A stretch of DNA of 64,000 nt from Streptomyces sp. NBC_00582 (GTDB taxonomy: Bacteria; Actinomycetota; Actinomycetes; Streptomycetales; Streptomycetaceae): positions 1,736,001 through 1,800,000 of the forward strand of contig NZ_CP107772.1 in the NCBI RefSeq assembly GCF_036345155.1. The letters run 5' to 3'. Of this stretch, positions 62,374 to 64,000 are shown in pieces; within the stretch, counting starts at the first letter, position 1, and each line of letters starts with the position of its first letter. Made by a program: the position numbers and the translations under genes. The notes beneath the pieces were generated by a model. The model worked only from the letters and a program-made list of their open reading frames with translations, did no database searches and was not told the DNA's origin.

Positions 62374-64000
62374 GCGACCGGCTCCGGCTCGGGTTCCTGC
62401 TCGGGCGCCGGCTCCTCGAACTGGGTGCGGTAGAGCTCCGCGTAGCGTCCGCCCGCCGCGAGGAGGGTCTCGTGGGTGCCCTGTTCCACGATCCGTCCGG
62501 ACTCGACCACGAGGATGAGGTCGGCGGCGCGCACGGTGGACAGGCGGTGGGCGATGACGACGGCGGTGCGGCCGGCCAGTGCCTCGGTGAGGGCCTCCTG
62601 GACGGCCGCCTCGGAGGTGTTGTCGAGGTGGGCGGTGGCCTCGTCGAGGACGACGACCTGCTGGCGGGCGAGCAGGAGCCGGGCGATGGTCATGCGCTGG
62701 CGTTCGCCGCCGGAGAGCCGGTAGCCGCGTTCGCCGACGACGGTGTCGAGGCCGTCGGGCAGGGAGCGCACGAGGCCGTCGAGGCGGGCGCGGAGCAGCG
62801 CGTCCCACAGGTCGTCCACGGTGGCGTCGGGCCGGGCGAGGAGCAGGTTGGCGCGGACCGTGTCGTGGAAGAGGTGGCCGTCCTGGGTGACCATGCCGAG
62901 GGTGGCCCGCAGGGAGCCGGCGCTCAGGTCGCGGACGTCGACGCCGCCGATGCGGACGGCGCCGCCGTCGACGTCGTACAGGCGCGGCAGGAGCTGGGCG
63001 ATCGTCGACTTCCCGGCGCCCGAGGAGCCGACGAGCGCGACCGTCTGTCCGGGTTCGGCGCGGAAGGACACGCCGTGCAGGACCTCGTCGCCGCCGCGGG
63101 TGTCGAGGGTGGCGACCTCCTCCAGGGAGGCGAGGGAGACCTTGTCGGCGGACGGGTAGCCGAAGCGGACGTCGTCGAACTCGACGGACACCGGTCCCTC
63201 GGCGATGTCGCGGGCGTCCGGCTTCTCCTCAATGAGCGGTGTCAGGTCGAGCACCTCGAAGACCCGCTCGAAGCTGACCAGGGCGCTCATCACTTCGACG
63301 CGCGCCCCGGCGAGCGCGGTGAGCGGCGCGTACAGGCGGGTGAGCAGGAGCGCGAGGGCGACAACGGCGCCCGGTTCCAGGGTGCCGTCGAGGGCGAGCC
63401 GGCCGCCGAGGCCGTAGACGAGGGCGAGGGCGAGCGCGGAGACGAGGGTCAGGGAGGTGAGGAAGACCGACTGGGCGGTGGCGGTGCGCACGCCGATGTC
63501 CCGGACGCGGGCGGCGCGGGCGGCGAACTCGGCCGACTCCTCCTCGGGGCGCCCGAACAGCTTGACCAGGGTGGCGCCGGGTGCGGAGAACCGCTCGGTC
63601 ATCCTGGTGCCCATCGCGGCGTTGAGCGTGGCCGCCTCGCGCTGCATCCCGGCCATCCGGCGGCCCATGCGCCGGGCCGGGATCACGAACACCGGGAGCA
63701 GGGCCAGCGCCAGCAGGGTGACCTGCCAGGACAGGGTGAGCATGACGGCGAGCGTCAGCACCAGGGTGACCAGGTTGGACACCACGCCGGAGAGGGTGTT
63801 GCTGAAGGCGCGCTGGGCGCCGATCACGTCGTTGTTGAGTCGGGAGACGAGCGCCCCCGTACGAGTACGTGTGAAGAACGCGACCGGCATTTTCTGCACA
63901 TGATCGAACACGGCCGTGCGCAGATCGAGGATGAGTCCCTCCCCGAGCGTCGCCGACAGCCTCCTGCCCAGGATGCCCAGCGCCGCCTCCAGGACCGCGA
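62370..64000 (-). CDS. ABC exporter, fused membrane and ATPase domains, partial
   Basis: The C-terminal 543 residues are visible; the frame stays open to the right edge, so the start is outside. The transmembrane exporter domain includes FFTRTRTGALVSRLNNDV, and ALVSFERVFEVLDL leads into the nucleotide-binding domain: Walker A GSSGAGKST, Q-loop MVTQDGHLFHDT, signature LSGGERQRMTIARLLL, Walker B VVVLDEATAHLD, H-loop IAHRLST. The Glu/Pro-rich tail is short. It is a half-transporter that acts as a dimer, exporting a drug, lipid or peptide; the substrate is unknown. Confidence 0.92.
   Translation of the reverse strand, partial: AVLEAALGILGRRLSATLGEGLILDLRTAVFDHVQKMPVAFFTRTRTGALVSRLNNDVIGAQRAFSNTLSGVVSNLVTLVLTLAVMLTLSWQVTLLALALLPVFVIPARRMGRRMAGMQREAATLNAAMGTRMTERFSAPGATLVKLFGRPEEESAEFAARAARVRDIGVRTATAQSVFLTSLTLVSALALALVYGLGGRLALDGTLEPGAVVALALLLTRLYAPLTALAGARVEVMSALVSFERVFEVLDLTPLIEEKPDARDIAEGPVSVEFDDVRFGYPSADKVSLASLEEVATLDTRGGDEVLHGVSFRAEPGQTVALVGSSGAGKSTIAQLLPRLYDVDGGAVRIGGVDVRDLSAGSLRATLGMVTQDGHLFHDTVRANLLLARPDATVDDLWDALLRARLDGLVRSLPDGLDTVVGERGYRLSGGERQRMTIARLLLARQQVVVLDEATAHLDNTSEAAVQEALTEALAGRTAVVIAHRLSTVRAADLILVVESGRIVEQGTHETLLAAGGRYAELYRTQFEEPAPEQEPEPEPVA

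Overview
The window is very GC-rich chromosomal DNA from an actinomycete, almost certainly a Streptomyces. The grounds are GTG and TTG starts, GTGA/ATGA gene overlaps, leaderless-looking promoters, LAL, FadR and TetR regulators, a LysM/Rpf/M23 cell-wall hydrolase and the widespread streptomycete intergenic element ending in CGCGCCCCT. I see no rRNA, tRNA, insertion sequence or CRISPR array.

Left part (1-6.2 kb): a partial FhuF-like gene, a DMT permease, a secreted peptidoglycan hydrolase, gnd, an array of eight 53-bp tandem repeats, a Pro-rich small ORF, a GNAT acetyltransferase and panD.

Defence-like island (6.3-13.9 kb): a CapV-type patatin phospholipase and a CD-NTase (a CBASS effector and cyclase pair) flank an unrecognised 148-aa gene on the opposite strand. 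An opposing operon of TPR protein, CHAT caspase-like protease and TPR protein converges on them. A broken AraC gene lies at the right edge. This is the best candidate for an undescribed system in the window.

Middle (13.9-29.3 kb): TetR, a GT4 glycosyltransferase lacking its N-terminal domain, glyA with a divergent IclR regulator, a lamin-tail secreted protein, an internally deleted PQQ sugar dehydrogenase, a GH5 cellulase, a cellulose-synthase-like GT2, an APC permease, an MFS permease, a LysR regulator, a truncated FAD monooxygenase, a DUF6069 membrane protein and an NDH-2-like oxidoreductase.

Inositol catabolism (29.4-44.4 kb): a LacI regulator divergent from iolC, a Cgl0159-type aldolase, iolB, iolD, iolA, two sugar isomerase/dehydratase-like genes, an MFS sugar/H+ symporter and iolG. 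A separately promoted ABC importer (lipoprotein, permease, single ATPase) follows. Together they would import myo-inositol and convert it to glycolytic and propionyl/acetyl-CoA intermediates.

Right part (44.5-64 kb): two APC permeases with a GntR regulator, a complete pqqABCDE operon preceded by an intact PQQ-dependent sugar dehydrogenase, a lipoprotein followed by two tandem receptor-like Ser/Thr kinases fused to periplasmic-binding-protein domains, a LAL-type LuxR regulator, a DUF6585 protein and a partial ABC exporter running off the right edge.
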